Assembly: GCF_025452195.1 (NCBI RefSeq)
Contig: NZ_CP104973.1
Coordinates: 2,339,001 to 2,403,000 of the forward strand
Length of the DNA stretch: 64,000 bases
Reading direction: 5' to 3'
Source of the DNA: Phyllobacterium zundukense
GTDB lineage: Bacteria > Pseudomonadota > Alphaproteobacteria > Rhizobiales > Rhizobiaceae
In this document: positions 9,088 to 18,499 of the stretch, one piece after another
Layout: each line of letters begins with the position of its first letter
Numbering within the stretch: position 1 is the first letter of the stretch
Notes under the pieces: generated by a model
Databases searched by the model: none
What the model saw: only the letters and a program-made list of their open reading frames with translations
Told to the model about the DNA's origin: nothing
Made by a program: the position numbers and the translations under genes

Positions 9088-9837
9088 ATGACAAAAAAAA
9101 TTGGTATGATTTTCGCCCTCCTTGGGGCGATGGCCTTCTTTGGCACAAATTCAGCATTCAGCGCTCCAAAAGAGCCGACAAACCTCGCCGACTACATGAA
9201 GGCAAAACGGGCCGAAGCGGAAAAGCAGAAAGCCGTTAACAAGTCTACGAAGCCAGTACAGTCAAAGACTTATGCCAAACGCGGCGCAGAAAAGACAGTG
9301 GTCAAGAAAAGCGTAGTCAAGTCGCAGCGGGTGAGTAAAAAGGCTTCGACCCACAAACGCCCGGTGGTTCACGCCAAAGCGCGGGTGAAGACCGTCGTTC
9401 GCAATCAGACGATCAACCGAGTCGATACAATGACCACGGGCGGTGTCCCTTCAGCGATCGGATCGTCGAACTATTCGACGATTATCAGTTCCTACGCGTC
9501 GTCTTATGGTGTCCCTTTTGCTCTGGCGAATGCGGTTGTCAGGGTGGAAAGCAATTATCGTCCGAACATGACCGGCGCCGCCGGTGAAATCGGATTGATG
9601 CAGATCAAGCTTGAGACAGCGCGTGGCCTTGGCTATACGGGTTCGCGGCAAGCGCTCTACAACCCGGAAACAAATATCCAGTGGGGCATGAAGTATCTTG
9701 CCGGCGCGCACAAGCTCGGTAACGGCACGACCTGCGGCACTATCCTGCGCTATAATGCCGGTCATGGCGCTACGCGCATGAATCCGATTTCTGCCAACTA
9801 TTGCAGTAAGGTGAAGTTGCAAATGGCCTCCATGTAA
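9088..9837 (+). CDS. Secreted lytic transglycosylase (SLT domain)
   Basis: This 249-residue protein has a signal peptide (MTKKIGMIFALLGAMAFFG..., likely cut after residue 26), a Lys-rich linker at about 38-105, and a C-terminal goose-lysozyme-like SLT domain from about 128. The catalytic Glu is E154 in RVESNY; GLMQI (169-173) and the NPETNIQWGMKYL block are family hallmarks. The enzyme cuts the MurNAc-GlcNAc bond with formation of 1,6-anhydroMurNAc in the periplasm. The basic linker may bind the wall. The start at 9088 is preferred over an in-frame codon at 9013 because it leads straight into the signal peptide. A strong terminator follows. Confidence 0.9.
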   Translation: MTKKIGMIFALLGAMAFFGTNSAFSAPKEPTNLADYMKAKRAEAEKQKAVNKSTKPVQSKTYAKRGAEKTVVKKSVVKSQRVSKKASTHKRPVVHAKARVKTVVRNQTINRVDTMTTGGVPSAIGSSNYSTIISSYASSYGVPFALANAVVRVESNYRPNMTGAAGEIGLMQIKLETARGLGYTGSRQALYNPETNIQWGMKYLAGAHKLGNGTTCGTILRYNAGHGATRMNPISANYCSKVKLQMASM

Positions 9838-9862
9838 GGCTGCTCAAACCTCTGCCGAGTTC

Positions 9863-9890
9863 AAAGGCCGGAAAGTCTCCGGCCTTTTTT
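9863..9890 (+). terminator. Strong intrinsic terminator
   Basis: AAAGGCCGG (9863-9871) pairs with CCGGCCTTT (9879-9887) and continues into a T tract to 9890, 26 bases after the transglycosylase stop and just before rnpB. Confidence 0.85.
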
Positions 9891-9928
9891 CATTTGCCTT
9901 TTTCCTCCGAAACGCATTTATACGCATC

Positions 9929-10360
9929 GCCAGCTGGCCGGGCAGCCGCGCATGTCATACGCCGAAAGGCGGCATGTGAGGAAAGTCCGGGCTCCATGGA
10001 AACACGGTGCCGGATAACGTCCGGCGGGGGTGACCCCAGGGAAAGTGCCACAGAAAGGAAACCGCCCCGTCTTTCGTTGCGCCGCATACGGCTCGTATTG
10101 GACGCAAGGAATGACGGGGTAAGGGTGAAAGGGTGGGGTAAGAGCCCACCGCGCAACTGGTAACAGGGGCGGCATGGCAAACCCCACCGGGAGCAAAACC
10201 GAATAGGGACGGCGTGCCGGGCGAAAGTCCGGCGATCAGTTTCCGGGTCAGTCGTCCGGGTGGGTTGCAGGAGGCGGATGGCAACATCCGTCCAAGATGA
10301 ATGGCTGCCGCGTTGGATGAAAATCCAGCCATACAGAACCCGGCTTACAGGCCAGCTGGC
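9929..10360 (+). ncRNA. rnpB: RNase P RNA, class A
   Basis: This is the catalytic RNA that trims the 5' leader from pre-tRNAs. The ends pair as helix P1: GCCAGCTGGCC at 9929-9939 with its complement at 10350-10360. The universally conserved GAGGAAAGTCCGGGCTCC lies at 9978-9995 and the matching 3' block ACAGAACCCGGCTTACAG at 10333-10350, which together form P4. GAAAGTGCCACAGAAA follows the 5' block, as in bacterial class A RNAs. Length about 432 bases. Open frames in this stretch on both strands are artefacts of the GC-rich RNA. Exact ends are set from P1 and may be off by a few bases. Confidence 0.95.
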
Positions 10361-10429
10361 ATTTTCAATTCAATGATTTCGCTGCTGTCGAGCGGTCGCA
10401 CCGTGCACTGTCAATTACAACTTCCCGAA

Positions 10430-10475
10430 GAGTCCTAACCCTTCATTAAGCTTAATGAGCGATAAATTCAGAATC
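10430..10475. promoter_or_regulatory. Candidate CtrA/CcrM regulatory region upstream of mraZ
   Basis: CTAA-N7-TTAA (10435-10449) matches the CtrA consensus TTAA-N7-TTAA at 7 of 8 positions. It is flanked by CcrM methylation sites GAGTC (10430-10434) and GAATC (10471-10475), and overlaps a perfect 16-base palindrome TCATTAAGCTTAATGA (10443-10458). CtrA and GANTC methylation time division genes in alphaproteobacteria; use at this promoter is inferred. The rest of the 10361-10750 stretch holds the MraZ boxes below and no gene. Confidence 0.4.
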
Positions 10476-10505
10476 GCCGGAAGTGTGCCGGAATTGCGGT
10501 TCATT

Positions 10506-10549
10506 CCCACTCTGTGTCTTGTAATCCCATTGACGCCCATAGTGCCCCA
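10506..10549 (-). promoter_or_regulatory. Candidate MraZ-binding repeats (TGGG at 10-base spacing)
   Basis: CCCA occurs at 10506, 10526, 10536 and 10546, so the minus strand carries TGGG four times on an exact 10-base register with one position skipped. E. coli MraZ binds direct TGGGN repeats separated by 5 bases, the same period, and represses its own operon. Here the repeats lie about 200 bases before the mraZ start and in reverse orientation. Confidence 0.55.
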
Positions 10550-10750
10550 TGATATCGATTGATTTCATCAGTAGCGTTCAGTCGACACGGTGTTTCCCGA
10601 AATACGATTTGGCATGCCAAGGCTGGCGTTCGGCTCAGATTGCCGGTGCTTGGACATCTATTGGTGGGGCTCGCGCTTCGAAGCGATCGGAGGGCGAGAC
10701 AGAGGTAGAGATGATGGAAGCCCAGGGGGCGGAAACGGCGGAGTTGCGTT

Positions 10751-11209
10751 TTGAACCGGTTCCTCGGACATGTGACGAACAGGATCGATGCGAAGGGGCG
10801 GGTGTCCGTTCCCGCGCACTTTCGTTCGATCATCCAGGCGGCCGGCCACACAGAACTCTACGCGCTCCGTTCTCTGCATCTGCCTGCGCTCGATGCGGGC
10901 GGCCCGGAACTCCTGACGCGCTTCGACAATCATCTGGACAGCGCCGATCCTTTCGCGGAGACGGCGGACGACATGTCGTTTTATCTTCACGCGGATGGCG
11001 GTTTCCTGAAGCTGGACGGGGATGGGCGGATAACAGTTACGGATTTCATGCGCGAGCATACGGGCATTTCATCGGATGTGACCTTTGCGGGCGCCAACAC
11101 ACATTTTCAGATGTGGCACCCGGACCGGTTCGAGGCGCATCGGGCAAAGGTCCGGCAGCGACTGGCGGAAAAGCGCCGTCAGGAAAATCTGACCGCGAGG
11201 AAGAACTGA
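10751..11209 (+). CDS. mraZ: Transcriptional regulator MraZ
   Basis: The 152-residue protein has two SpoVT/AbrB-like DNA-binding halves. The N-terminal signature [16 protein letters not shown] is nearly invariant in MraZ, and the second half has the matching LDGDGRITV. MraZ controls the dcw operon by binding TGGGN repeats upstream; candidate boxes are at 10506-10549. The start appears to be TTG at 10751: it gives the usual M-x-R-F-L beginning, and no in-frame ATG or GTG fits. A weak GGAG precedes it. The stop overlaps the rsmH start by one base (TGATG), giving coupling. Confidence 0.93.
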   Translation: MNRFLGHVTNRIDAKGRVSVPAHFRSIIQAAGHTELYALRSLHLPALDAGGPELLTRFDNHLDSADPFAETADDMSFYLHADGGFLKLDGDGRITVTDFMREHTGISSDVTFAGANTHFQMWHPDRFEAHRAKVRQRLAEKRRQENLTARKN

Positions 11210-12216
11210 TGGCGGCTTCGCCAGATGCGGGCGATGGCCGTCATATTCCGGTCTTGCTCGATGAAGTCGTTGCTGCGCTCCAGCCGGAAAAGGGTCAGCT
11301 GATCATCGATGGCACATTTGGCGCTGGCGGCTACACCAAACGCATCCTTGAAACAGGCGCTTCCGTCATGGCCATCGATCGTGACCCGTCGGCTATCGCG
11401 GCGGGTCGCATCATGGAAAAGGAATATTCCGGGCGATTGACCCTCGTGCAGGGCACTTTTTCGACACTGGACCAGGTCGCTTTGCTTGGCGCCCCCGATG
11501 GCATCGTTCTCGACATTGGTGTTTCGTCCATGCAGATCGATGAGGCTGAGCGCGGCTTCTCGTTCCAGAAGGATGGCCCGCTCGACATGCGTATGTCGAG
11601 TACCGGTCCGAGTGCCGCCGATGTCGTCAATCGCCTGAAGATCGGTGATCTGGCGCGTATCTTCAATTTTCTCGGGGAGGAGCGTCAGGCCGGGCGCATC
11701 GCCCGCATGATCGACAAGCGCCGAGTGACCGAACCATTCATCCGCACGCGCGACCTTGCCAATGCCATAGAGGCGCTTGTCGGCAGAAACCCGAAAGTGC
11801 CGATCCATCCGGCGACGCGGGTGTTCCAGGCCTTGCGCATTTTCGTCAATGATGAACTGGGCGAACTCGTACGCGCGCTGCATGCTGCTGAACGGGTCCT
11901 GAAACCTGGCGGGCGGCTCGTCGTCGTCACGTTCCATTCGCTCGAAGACCGTATCGTCAAGCGGTTCTTTTCCGACCGCTCGGGGACTGGTGGCGGCTCG
12001 CGTCATCTGCCGCAACTCGAACAGCGTCTGGCAAGCTTCACCCCGCTCGGCAAAGGCATTGTGGCACCGAGCGAGGCAGAGGCTCTTCGCAATCCGCGAG
12101 CCCGCTCGGCGAAACTAAGAGCCGGCATCCGCACAGACAATCCGCCGCTGGCCGAAGATCATTCGATCTATGGCTTGCCGAATCTTCCAGTGTTCCATGA
12201 AACAGCGAGGGGCTGA
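11209..12216 (+). CDS. rsmH: 16S rRNA (cytosine1402-N4)-methyltransferase RsmH (MraW)
   Basis: The 335-residue enzyme has the family opening [10 protein letters not shown], the SAM loop [10 protein letters not shown] (34-43), [19 protein letters not shown], and the C-terminal [12 protein letters not shown]. It methylates N4 of C1402 in the 16S rRNA P-site, tuning start-codon selection. It is the second dcw gene, starting inside the mraZ stop codon. The same frame stays open far upstream through mraZ (from 10549), but those residues are unlike RsmH, so the ATG at 11209 is the start. Confidence 0.95.
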   Translation: MAASPDAGDGRHIPVLLDEVVAALQPEKGQLIIDGTFGAGGYTKRILETGASVMAIDRDPSAIAAGRIMEKEYSGRLTLVQGTFSTLDQVALLGAPDGIVLDIGVSSMQIDEAERGFSFQKDGPLDMRMSSTGPSAADVVNRLKIGDLARIFNFLGEERQAGRIARMIDKRRVTEPFIRTRDLANAIEALVGRNPKVPIHPATRVFQALRIFVNDELGELVRALHAAERVLKPGGRLVVVTFHSLEDRIVKRFFSDRSGTGGGSRHLPQLEQRLASFTPLGKGIVAPSEAEALRNPRARSAKLRAGIRTDNPPLAEDHSIYGLPNLPVFHETARG

Positions 12217-12219
12217 TCC

Positions 12220-12678
12220 GTGCTGCGTACATTCGACATCATTTTGATCGGGCTGATGATCCTGGCGGCTGCCGTGACCTACAAGATCAAGCACGATGCT
12301 GAAAACCAGATGACGCAGGTTACCCGGCTCCAGCGCATGATAACAGATGAGCGGGATACGATCGATCTGCTCAAGGCTGATTGGAGCCTGCTGACCCAGC
12401 CGAACCGTCTTCAAAAGCTGGTTGAGACATTTCAAGGCCAGCTCGATCTGCAGCAGGTGGAAGCGCAACAGATCATCAACATCGATGAATTACCGCAGCC
12501 GAAACCCGTCTCGCAAGATTTGGATGACGTCGCGAACATTATCACCGAGGCGGATGCAGGTGCGAAAATCAAACCAGACACAACTTTGACCGGCAGCATC
12601 AACAAACCGAAGGCGGCGCCCAAGCCGCCCAAGCGAACTGTGCCGATTGCGGCGCCAAAGGCAGCGGGGCTCTATTGA
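12220..12678 (+). CDS. ftsL: Cell division protein FtsL
   Basis: The 152-residue bitopic protein has a single membrane helix near residues 5-22 right at the N-terminus, then a heptad-like coiled coil (about 28-75, TQVTRLQRMITDERDTIDLLKADW) and a Pro/Lys-rich periplasmic tail. The LKADWSLLTQPNRLQKL segment is characteristic of alphaproteobacterial FtsL. It pairs with FtsB and FtsQ to activate FtsWI. Start is GTG at 12220, 3 bases after rsmH. The stop overlaps the ftsI ATG by one base. Confidence 0.88.
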   Translation: MLRTFDIILIGLMILAAAVTYKIKHDAENQMTQVTRLQRMITDERDTIDLLKADWSLLTQPNRLQKLVETFQGQLDLQQVEAQQIINIDELPQPKPVSQDLDDVANIITEADAGAKIKPDTTLTGSINKPKAAPKPPKRTVPIAAPKAAGLY

Positions 12679-14417
12679 TGGCTGCGATCTGGATCAAACA
12701 GAAGAAAGCTGAATTGGTAACGGGTATCTCGCCTGTTTTCGCGCTGGACGCCAAAAAGAAAAAATCGGGCAATCGCGCCCGCAATCGCGTCGTTATGGCG
12801 ATAGCCTGTTTCGTCGGCATATACGGGATCATCGGCGGGCGGCTGGTTTATTACGGGATGCAGGAAGACACGACAGGCTATAATGGCCCGACCGGGGCGG
12901 TCCTTGCGTCGCGTCCCGATATTCTCGATCGCAACGGCGAAGTCTTGGCCACCGATATCAAGACCGCCTCGCTTTATGCCGAGCCGCGCAAGATCGTCGA
13001 TCCGGACGAAGCCATCGAATTGCTTTCGACAGTCTTGCCGGATCTTAATTTCGAACAGACCTATAGCCGCCTCAAGAGCGGGACCGGCTTTGCCTGGCTC
13101 AAGCGCGGGCTGACACCGCAGCAGAAGAGCCAAATCATGGCGCTGGGCATTCCAGGCATTGGCTTCCGCACGGAGAAAGCCCGTTTCTATCCGGGTGGTC
13201 CTACTGCTTCGCATATCCTTGGTCTCGTCAATATCGACAATCAGGGTATTGCCGGCATGGAGAAATACATCGACGAACAAGGGCTGTCCGACTTGCGCGA
13301 TGTCGGTCTTGCCGACGGTCGCTCCCTTGAGCCGGTGAAATTGTCGATTGATCTGCGTGTCCAGCATGTCGTGCGCGACGTGGTCATCACAGCGATGCAA
13401 AAATACAGGGCGATTGCGGCCGGCGCGGTAGTGATCAACGTGCGTACCGGCGAAGTGCTTGCGATGGCTTCGGCGCCGGATTTCGATCCGAACAATCCGT
13501 TCAATGCGCTGGATAAAGACCACCTCAATCGCATGTCCGCCGGCACATACGAGATGGGTTCCACCATCAAGAGTTTCACCACCGCAATGGCCCTCGATTC
13601 CGGCAAGGTCAATCTGCAGAGTACCTTCGATGCGAGGCGCCCGATCACCATCGGCCGACAGACGATCCGCGATTTCCATGGGAAAAATCGCATCCTGACC
13701 ATGCCGGAAGTCTTTATCTACTCCTCAAACATCGGCTCGGCCAAGGAGGCGGACGTTGTTGGTATCGAGGGACACCGTGCATTCCTCCATCGCATGGGCC
13801 TGCTTGATCGAATGCAGACGGAATTGCCCGAAGTCGCGCGGCCAATGGAACCGAAGGTTTGGAAGAAAGTGCATTCCATTACGATTGCCTTCGGTCACGG
13901 CATGGCAACGACACCATTGCAGACGGCTGTTGGTGCAGCCGCCTTGATGAATGGCGGGAAGCTCATTGAACCTACCTTCCTGCCCCGCACGATCGAAGCG
14001 GCAAACAAGGTCGCAAAACAGGTAGTAAGCGAAAAGACCAGCGAGGATATGCGCTATCTTTATCGCCTTAATGCCGAGAAAGGCTCCGGTGGTTCCGGTA
14101 ACCGGGCGTCGGTTCCCGGGTACCGCGTTGGTGGCAAGACCGGTACTGCGGAAAAAGTGATCAATGGCCGCTACTCGAGCGACGTACGCTTCAACGCCTT
14201 TGTCGCAGCGTTTCCGATCGACAAGCCAGAATATGTAGTCCTGACTATTGTCGATGAGCCAAAAGCGGAGGAAGGCAAGGTTGGCGCTACGGCAGGTTTC
14301 AACGCAGCACCAATGGTGGCAGATATCATTCGCAGATCGGCATCGTTCCTCGGGGTTCAGCCTGATTTCCGCGAAGAACAAGAATCCGCTCCATTGATGG
14401 TTAATTTTGATCAATAA
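12678..14417 (+). CDS. ftsI: Division-specific transpeptidase FtsI (PBP3)
   Basis: The 579-residue class B penicillin-binding protein has a short cytoplasmic tail and one membrane helix (about 37-55), a PBP dimerisation domain (RPDILDRNGEVLATDI and after), and a transpeptidase domain with all three active motifs: Ser295 in STIK, SSN at 349-351, and KTG at 487-489. It crosslinks septal peptidoglycan with FtsW and is the target of aztreonam-type beta-lactams. The ATG at 12678 shares a base with the ftsL stop. A TTG three bases upstream is unlikely to be used. Confidence 0.95.
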   Translation: MAAIWIKQKKAELVTGISPVFALDAKKKKSGNRARNRVVMAIACFVGIYGIIGGRLVYYGMQEDTTGYNGPTGAVLASRPDILDRNGEVLATDIKTASLYAEPRKIVDPDEAIELLSTVLPDLNFEQTYSRLKSGTGFAWLKRGLTPQQKSQIMALGIPGIGFRTEKARFYPGGPTASHILGLVNIDNQGIAGMEKYIDEQGLSDLRDVGLADGRSLEPVKLSIDLRVQHVVRDVVITAMQKYRAIAAGAVVINVRTGEVLAMASAPDFDPNNPFNALDKDHLNRMSAGTYEMGSTIKSFTTAMALDSGKVNLQSTFDARRPITIGRQTIRDFHGKNRILTMPEVFIYSSNIGSAKEADVVGIEGHRAFLHRMGLLDRMQTELPEVARPMEPKVWKKVHSITIAFGHGMATTPLQTAVGAAALMNGGKLIEPTFLPRTIEAANKVAKQVVSEKTSEDMRYLYRLNAEKGSGGSGNRASVPGYRVGGKTGTAEKVINGRYSSDVRFNAFVAAFPIDKPEYVVLTIVDEPKAEEGKVGATAGFNAAPMVADIIRRSASFLGVQPDFREEQESAPLMVNFDQ

Positions 14418-14484
14418 CGATAGAACGCGAATCGTATCGTCGCGTTTTCGATGGTTTTAAAGAGAAGATGGGTCCAGTCCGGCC

Positions 14485-15954
14485 ATGAAACTGAAAGATC
14501 TGAACGGCATACCAGCCTTGGCTATCTCTGAACTCGGAGAGAAGACAATCCGTGGCCTGACGTCGGATTCTCGTCAGGTCGAGCGTGGATTTCTCTTTGC
14601 CGCATTAAAGGGTTCGAAGGCGGATGGCGTCGCTTATGCTGCCGACGCGGTGGCGCGCGGCGCAGCCGTGATCGTGACGTCGCGCGGAGCAAAGCTTGGC
14701 AATGTCTCCGTACCCATCATTTATGTCGATGACCCACGCCGGACATTGGCACTGGCTGCCGCCAGTTTCTACAAGTTGCAGCCGGATGTGATGGTGGCCA
14801 TTACCGGCACCAGCGGCAAAACGTCCGTTGCGTCATTTACGCGTCAGATATGGGCGCAGGCGGGCTTTGCTTCGGCAAGCATCGGAACAACTGGCGTCGT
14901 CTCACCGAAGCGCGATGATTATGGTTCGTTGACGACACCGGATCCGGTCGAACTGCACAGATTGCTGCGCGAATTGGTGGAAGAGGGGGTAACCCACGCG
15001 GCGATGGAGGCCTCCTCCCATGGCCTCGACCAGCGCCGGCTCGACGGCGTCAGGCTTTTCGCCGGCGCTTTCACCAATCTCGGCCACGATCACATGGATT
15101 ATCACGCGACAGTCGAGGAATATCATGCAGCAAAGCTGCGGCTGTTCACCGAGCTTCTGCCCAAGGGCGCACCGGCAATCATCTTTGCAGACGATCCGTT
15201 CTCAAAGCCCACTATCGCCGCAGCAGAGCAGGCCGGTTGTACGGTTTTGACCGTTGGGCGGAAGGGTGATTTCATCACGCTGAAGCGGGTCGAGCACGAG
15301 CGGTTCCGCCAGCACGTTGAAGTGCACATCGCCGGTGAGATCTTTGAGATCACACTACCGCTCGCTGGTGATTTCCAGGTGGCCAATGGTCTGGTCGCAG
15401 CAGGCCTTGCGATGGCCTCAGGTGTACCTGCCGCAGCGGCCATGCGCGGGCTTGAGCGGTTGAAGGGTGCGCCGGGACGGCTCGATCTTGTTGGCGCGAC
15501 GGAAGATGGCGCTCCTGCGTATGTCGATTATGCCCATAAGCCCGACGCACTCGAAAATGTGCTGACGTCAGTTCGGCCGTTCACGACGGGTCGTGTTATC
15601 GTGGTTTTCGGTTGCGGCGGCGATCGCGACAAGGGCAAGCGCCCGATGATGGGCGAAATCGCAACGCGCCTTGCTGATGTTGTCATTGTGACCGATGACA
15701 ATCCGCGTTCTGAAGTTCCTGCGACCATCCGCGCCGAAATTCTCGCTGCCGCTACCGGTGCCCGCGAAATCGCAGACCGCCGTGCGGCGATCCAGGAGGC
15801 CGTCGCCATGATGAAGACTGGCGATACGCTGATCATTGCGGGTAAGGGGCACGAAGAAGGACAGACCATTGGCGACGTTGTGCTCCCGTTTTCCGACCAC
15901 GTCGAGGTCGCCCAGGCGCTCAAGGACCGGCTGGCGCGGGAGAAGGGCGCATGA
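14485..15954 (+). CDS. murE: UDP-MurNAc-L-Ala-D-Glu:meso-diaminopimelate ligase MurE
   Basis: This 489-residue Mur ligase has the ATP loop GTSGKT at 108-113 and the DNPR motif at 405-408, which marks enzymes adding meso-diaminopimelate rather than lysine. It adds the third residue of the stem peptide in the cytoplasm. It follows ftsI by 67 bases, the widest gap in the front half of the cluster, so a secondary promoter is possible; a GAATC methylation site lies near 14432. Its end overlaps murF by 4 bases (ATGA). Confidence 0.95.
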   Translation: MKLKDLNGIPALAISELGEKTIRGLTSDSRQVERGFLFAALKGSKADGVAYAADAVARGAAVIVTSRGAKLGNVSVPIIYVDDPRRTLALAAASFYKLQPDVMVAITGTSGKTSVASFTRQIWAQAGFASASIGTTGVVSPKRDDYGSLTTPDPVELHRLLRELVEEGVTHAAMEASSHGLDQRRLDGVRLFAGAFTNLGHDHMDYHATVEEYHAAKLRLFTELLPKGAPAIIFADDPFSKPTIAAAEQAGCTVLTVGRKGDFITLKRVEHERFRQHVEVHIAGEIFEITLPLAGDFQVANGLVAAGLAMASGVPAAAAMRGLERLKGAPGRLDLVGATEDGAPAYVDYAHKPDALENVLTSVRPFTTGRVIVVFGCGGDRDKGKRPMMGEIATRLADVVIVTDDNPRSEVPATIRAEILAAATGAREIADRRAAIQEAVAMMKTGDTLIIAGKGHEEGQTIGDVVLPFSDHVEVAQALKDRLAREKGA

Positions 15955-17384
15955 GCCTGCTCTGGACTTCCGATGCGATGGTCGAAGCGATGAATGGAAG
16001 GCCCGTCGGCAAATTGCCCGAAGGGATTACCGGAATTTCCATCGATACGCGCACCTTGCAGACCGGTGAAGTATTCTTTGCCATCAAGGGTGATGCGCTC
16101 GACGGCCATGACTATGCAACGGCTGCCGTAGCAGCTGGCGCTGCACTCCTCGTGGTCGCAGAAGCAAAACTGCCGGCGCTCGGAAAACTAAAAGCGCCGA
16201 TGATCGTCGTTGACGATGTGCTGGCAGCGTTGACCCGGCTGGGCATTGCATCACGGGAACGCTCGCATGCGCAGATCGTTGCCGTCACCGGATCGGTCGG
16301 CAAGACAACCACCAAGGAAGCACTGCGGCATGTTCTTGCACAGGCCGGAAAAGTGCATGCTTCCGTCGCATCCTTCAACAATCACTGGGGCGTGCCGCTC
16401 ACGCTCGCACGCATGCCGGCGGACACTGATTATGGCATTTTTGAAATCGGCATGAACCATGCCGACGAAATACGCCCGCTCGTCAAAATGGTGCGTCCGC
16501 ACGTCGCGTTGATTACCTTGATTGCTGCTGCACATCTCGGGCACTTCAAGAATCTGCAGGAAATCGCCATCGCCAAGGCGGAAATCTTTGAAGGACTAGT
16601 GCCGGGTGGCTATGCGTTGCTCAACCGTGATGACAAGCACTTCAAACTTTTGGAAAAGCTGGCGCACGATGCGGGTGTCGAGCACATCAAGAGTTTTGGA
16701 GAGAATGCGCGTGCCGACTACCGCCTGATGAAGCTTAAACTCCACGACGAATGTTCTTGTTTGACGGCGCGTCTTGCCGGCGAGGAAGCGGTCGTCAAAA
16801 TCGGTGCTCCCGGCAGGCATTTCGTCCAGAACGTACTTGCAGTCCTTGGCGCCGCGCACCTGACGGGGGCGGATATGACCAAGGTAACGCTGGCGCTTGC
16901 ATCCTTGCGGCCGGAGAGCGGACGCGGGGCGCGCCATCTCCTTGAGATCGCCAATGGAACGTTCACCTTGATCGACGAAAGCTACAACGCCAATCCTGCA
17001 TCGATGCGCGCGGCAATCGAGCTTTTGGCGGCCGCAACGCCGCAGGGAAAGGGCCGTCGCATTGCGGTTCTTGGGGACATGCTGGAACTCGGCAAGCAGG
17101 CACCGAAGCTGCACGCCGAGTTGTCTTCGGTGATCCTGGCCAATCCAATCAACATGATTTTTCTCGGCGGACCGGAGATGGCAGCGCTGAAATCGGCCAT
17201 GCCGGTTGAATTTCATGCCGAATACAGGCAGACCGTAGACGAATTGCAACCGCAATTGCTGAACGCCATCAGAGCCGGTGACGTGATTATGGTCAAGTCA
17301 TCCAAGGGGACCGGCTTCGCGCAGATCGTGAAAACGCTTCTGCAGAAATACAACACCGTAGAGCCGCTCGGTCCTGCCGAATAG
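15951..17384 (+). CDS. murF: UDP-MurNAc-tripeptide:D-Ala-D-Ala ligase MurF
   Basis: The 477-residue Mur ligase carries the ATP loop GSVGKTTT at 114-121, the central [10 protein letters not shown] motif and the C-terminal DMLELG motif typical of MurF. It adds the D-Ala-D-Ala dipeptide made by Ddl (encoded downstream at 25489) to complete the UDP-MurNAc-pentapeptide. The ATG overlaps the murE stop by 4 bases, the usual coupling. mraY follows after 24 bases. Confidence 0.95.
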   Translation: MSLLWTSDAMVEAMNGRPVGKLPEGITGISIDTRTLQTGEVFFAIKGDALDGHDYATAAVAAGAALLVVAEAKLPALGKLKAPMIVVDDVLAALTRLGIASRERSHAQIVAVTGSVGKTTTKEALRHVLAQAGKVHASVASFNNHWGVPLTLARMPADTDYGIFEIGMNHADEIRPLVKMVRPHVALITLIAAAHLGHFKNLQEIAIAKAEIFEGLVPGGYALLNRDDKHFKLLEKLAHDAGVEHIKSFGENARADYRLMKLKLHDECSCLTARLAGEEAVVKIGAPGRHFVQNVLAVLGAAHLTGADMTKVTLALASLRPESGRGARHLLEIANGTFTLIDESYNANPASMRAAIELLAAATPQGKGRRIAVLGDMLELGKQAPKLHAELSSVILANPINMIFLGGPEMAALKSAMPVEFHAEYRQTVDELQPQLLNAIRAGDVIMVKSSKGTGFAQIVKTLLQKYNTVEPLGPAE

Positions 17385-17408
17385 CCTGCGTGTATGGGGA
17401 ATTGACAC

Positions 17409-18491
17409 ATGTTGTACTACCTCGCCGGTCTGGCGGAACATATCCAGTTTCTAAACGTGTTCCGCTATATCACGTTCAGGACCGGCGGAGCACTGATCAC
17501 ATCAGCGCTGATTGTTTTCCTGTTTGGCCCGCGCATCATCGACTCGCTGCGGATCCGGCAGGGACGCGGCCAGCCGATCCGCGCCGATGGTCCGCAGACC
17601 CATTTCAAGAAGGCCGGAACGCCGACGATGGGCGGTCTGATGATCATGACCGGCATTGTCCTTTCTTCGCTGCTGTGGGCAAATTGGTCGAACGTCTATG
17701 TCTGGATTGTTCTTCTTGTCGCATTGTTCTTCGGGGCGATCGGCTTTTACGATGACTATCTCAAGGTCAGCAAACAGTCGTTCAAGGGCTTTTCGGCGCG
17801 TGCACGCCTCGGCATCGAATTCCTTGTTGCTGCCATAGCCGGCGTTGCCATCATGCGGGCAGGGCAGGAGCCATTCTCGTCCTCGCTGACATTCCCGTTT
17901 GCCAAGGAACTCATCCTCAATCTCGGCATATTCTTCATTCCATTTGCTGCCTTCGTCATGGTCGGCGCAGGCAATGCGGTGAATTTCACCGACGGTCTGG
18001 ATGGTCTGGCGACAGTTCCTGTGATGATCGCGGCTGCTTCGTTCGGCGTCATCGCCTACCTCGCAGGTAACGCGATTTTTGCCGATTATCTGCAGATCCA
18101 CTTTACCCCGGGCACGGGTGAACTGGCCGTTGTGCTCGGATCGGTCATCGGTGCGGGACTGGGTTTTCTTTGGTTCAATGCGCCCCCCGCCGCTATTTTC
18201 ATGGGCGACACCGGCTCGCTCGCACTCGGCGGCCTCATCGGTGCAGTTGCCGTTGCCACAAAGCATGAGATCGTCCTCGCCATCATCGGCGGCGTGTTCG
18301 TCATGGAGGCAATGTCGGTGATCATCCAGGTGGCATCGTTCAAGATGACGGGAAAGCGTGTCTTCCTGATGGCGCCTATTCACCACCATTTCGAAAAGAA
18401 AGGCTGGACGGAGAGCCAGGTCGTGATCCGCTTCTGGATCATTGCCGTGATCCTCGCTCTGATCGGCCTTTCCACGCTTAAACTGAGATAG
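17409..18491 (+). CDS. mraY: Phospho-MurNAc-pentapeptide translocase MraY
   Basis: The 360-residue integral membrane enzyme has about ten membrane helices, the catalytic Asp pair in FYDDYLK (Asp115, Asp116), [25 protein letters not shown] and the cytosolic [11 protein letters not shown] loop. It transfers phospho-MurNAc-pentapeptide from UDP to undecaprenyl phosphate, giving lipid I. It is the site of muraymycin and tunicamycin-type inhibition. Length matches the family. Confidence 0.96.
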   Translation: MLYYLAGLAEHIQFLNVFRYITFRTGGALITSALIVFLFGPRIIDSLRIRQGRGQPIRADGPQTHFKKAGTPTMGGLMIMTGIVLSSLLWANWSNVYVWIVLLVALFFGAIGFYDDYLKVSKQSFKGFSARARLGIEFLVAAIAGVAIMRAGQEPFSSSLTFPFAKELILNLGIFFIPFAAFVMVGAGNAVNFTDGLDGLATVPVMIAAASFGVIAYLAGNAIFADYLQIHFTPGTGELAVVLGSVIGAGLGFLWFNAPPAAIFMGDTGSLALGGLIGAVAVATKHEIVLAIIGGVFVMEAMSVIIQVASFKMTGKRVFLMAPIHHHFEKKGWTESQVVIRFWIIAVILALIGLSTLKLR

Positions 18492-18499
18492 GTCCCTGC

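Noticed and set aside
9890..10332. Several open frames of 85-125 codons on both strands
   Set aside because: They lie on top of rnpB, whose conserved blocks and P1 pairing are clear; GC-rich structural RNA gives chance frames.
10485..10500. Fragment of the dispersed palindromic repeat before mraZ
   Set aside because: Only GGAATTGC and a few bases match; the other arm is missing, so chance is enough.
10549..11208. 5' extension of the rsmH frame across mraZ
   Set aside because: The added residues do not look like RsmH, and mraZ is clearly coded here in another frame with a TGATG junction.
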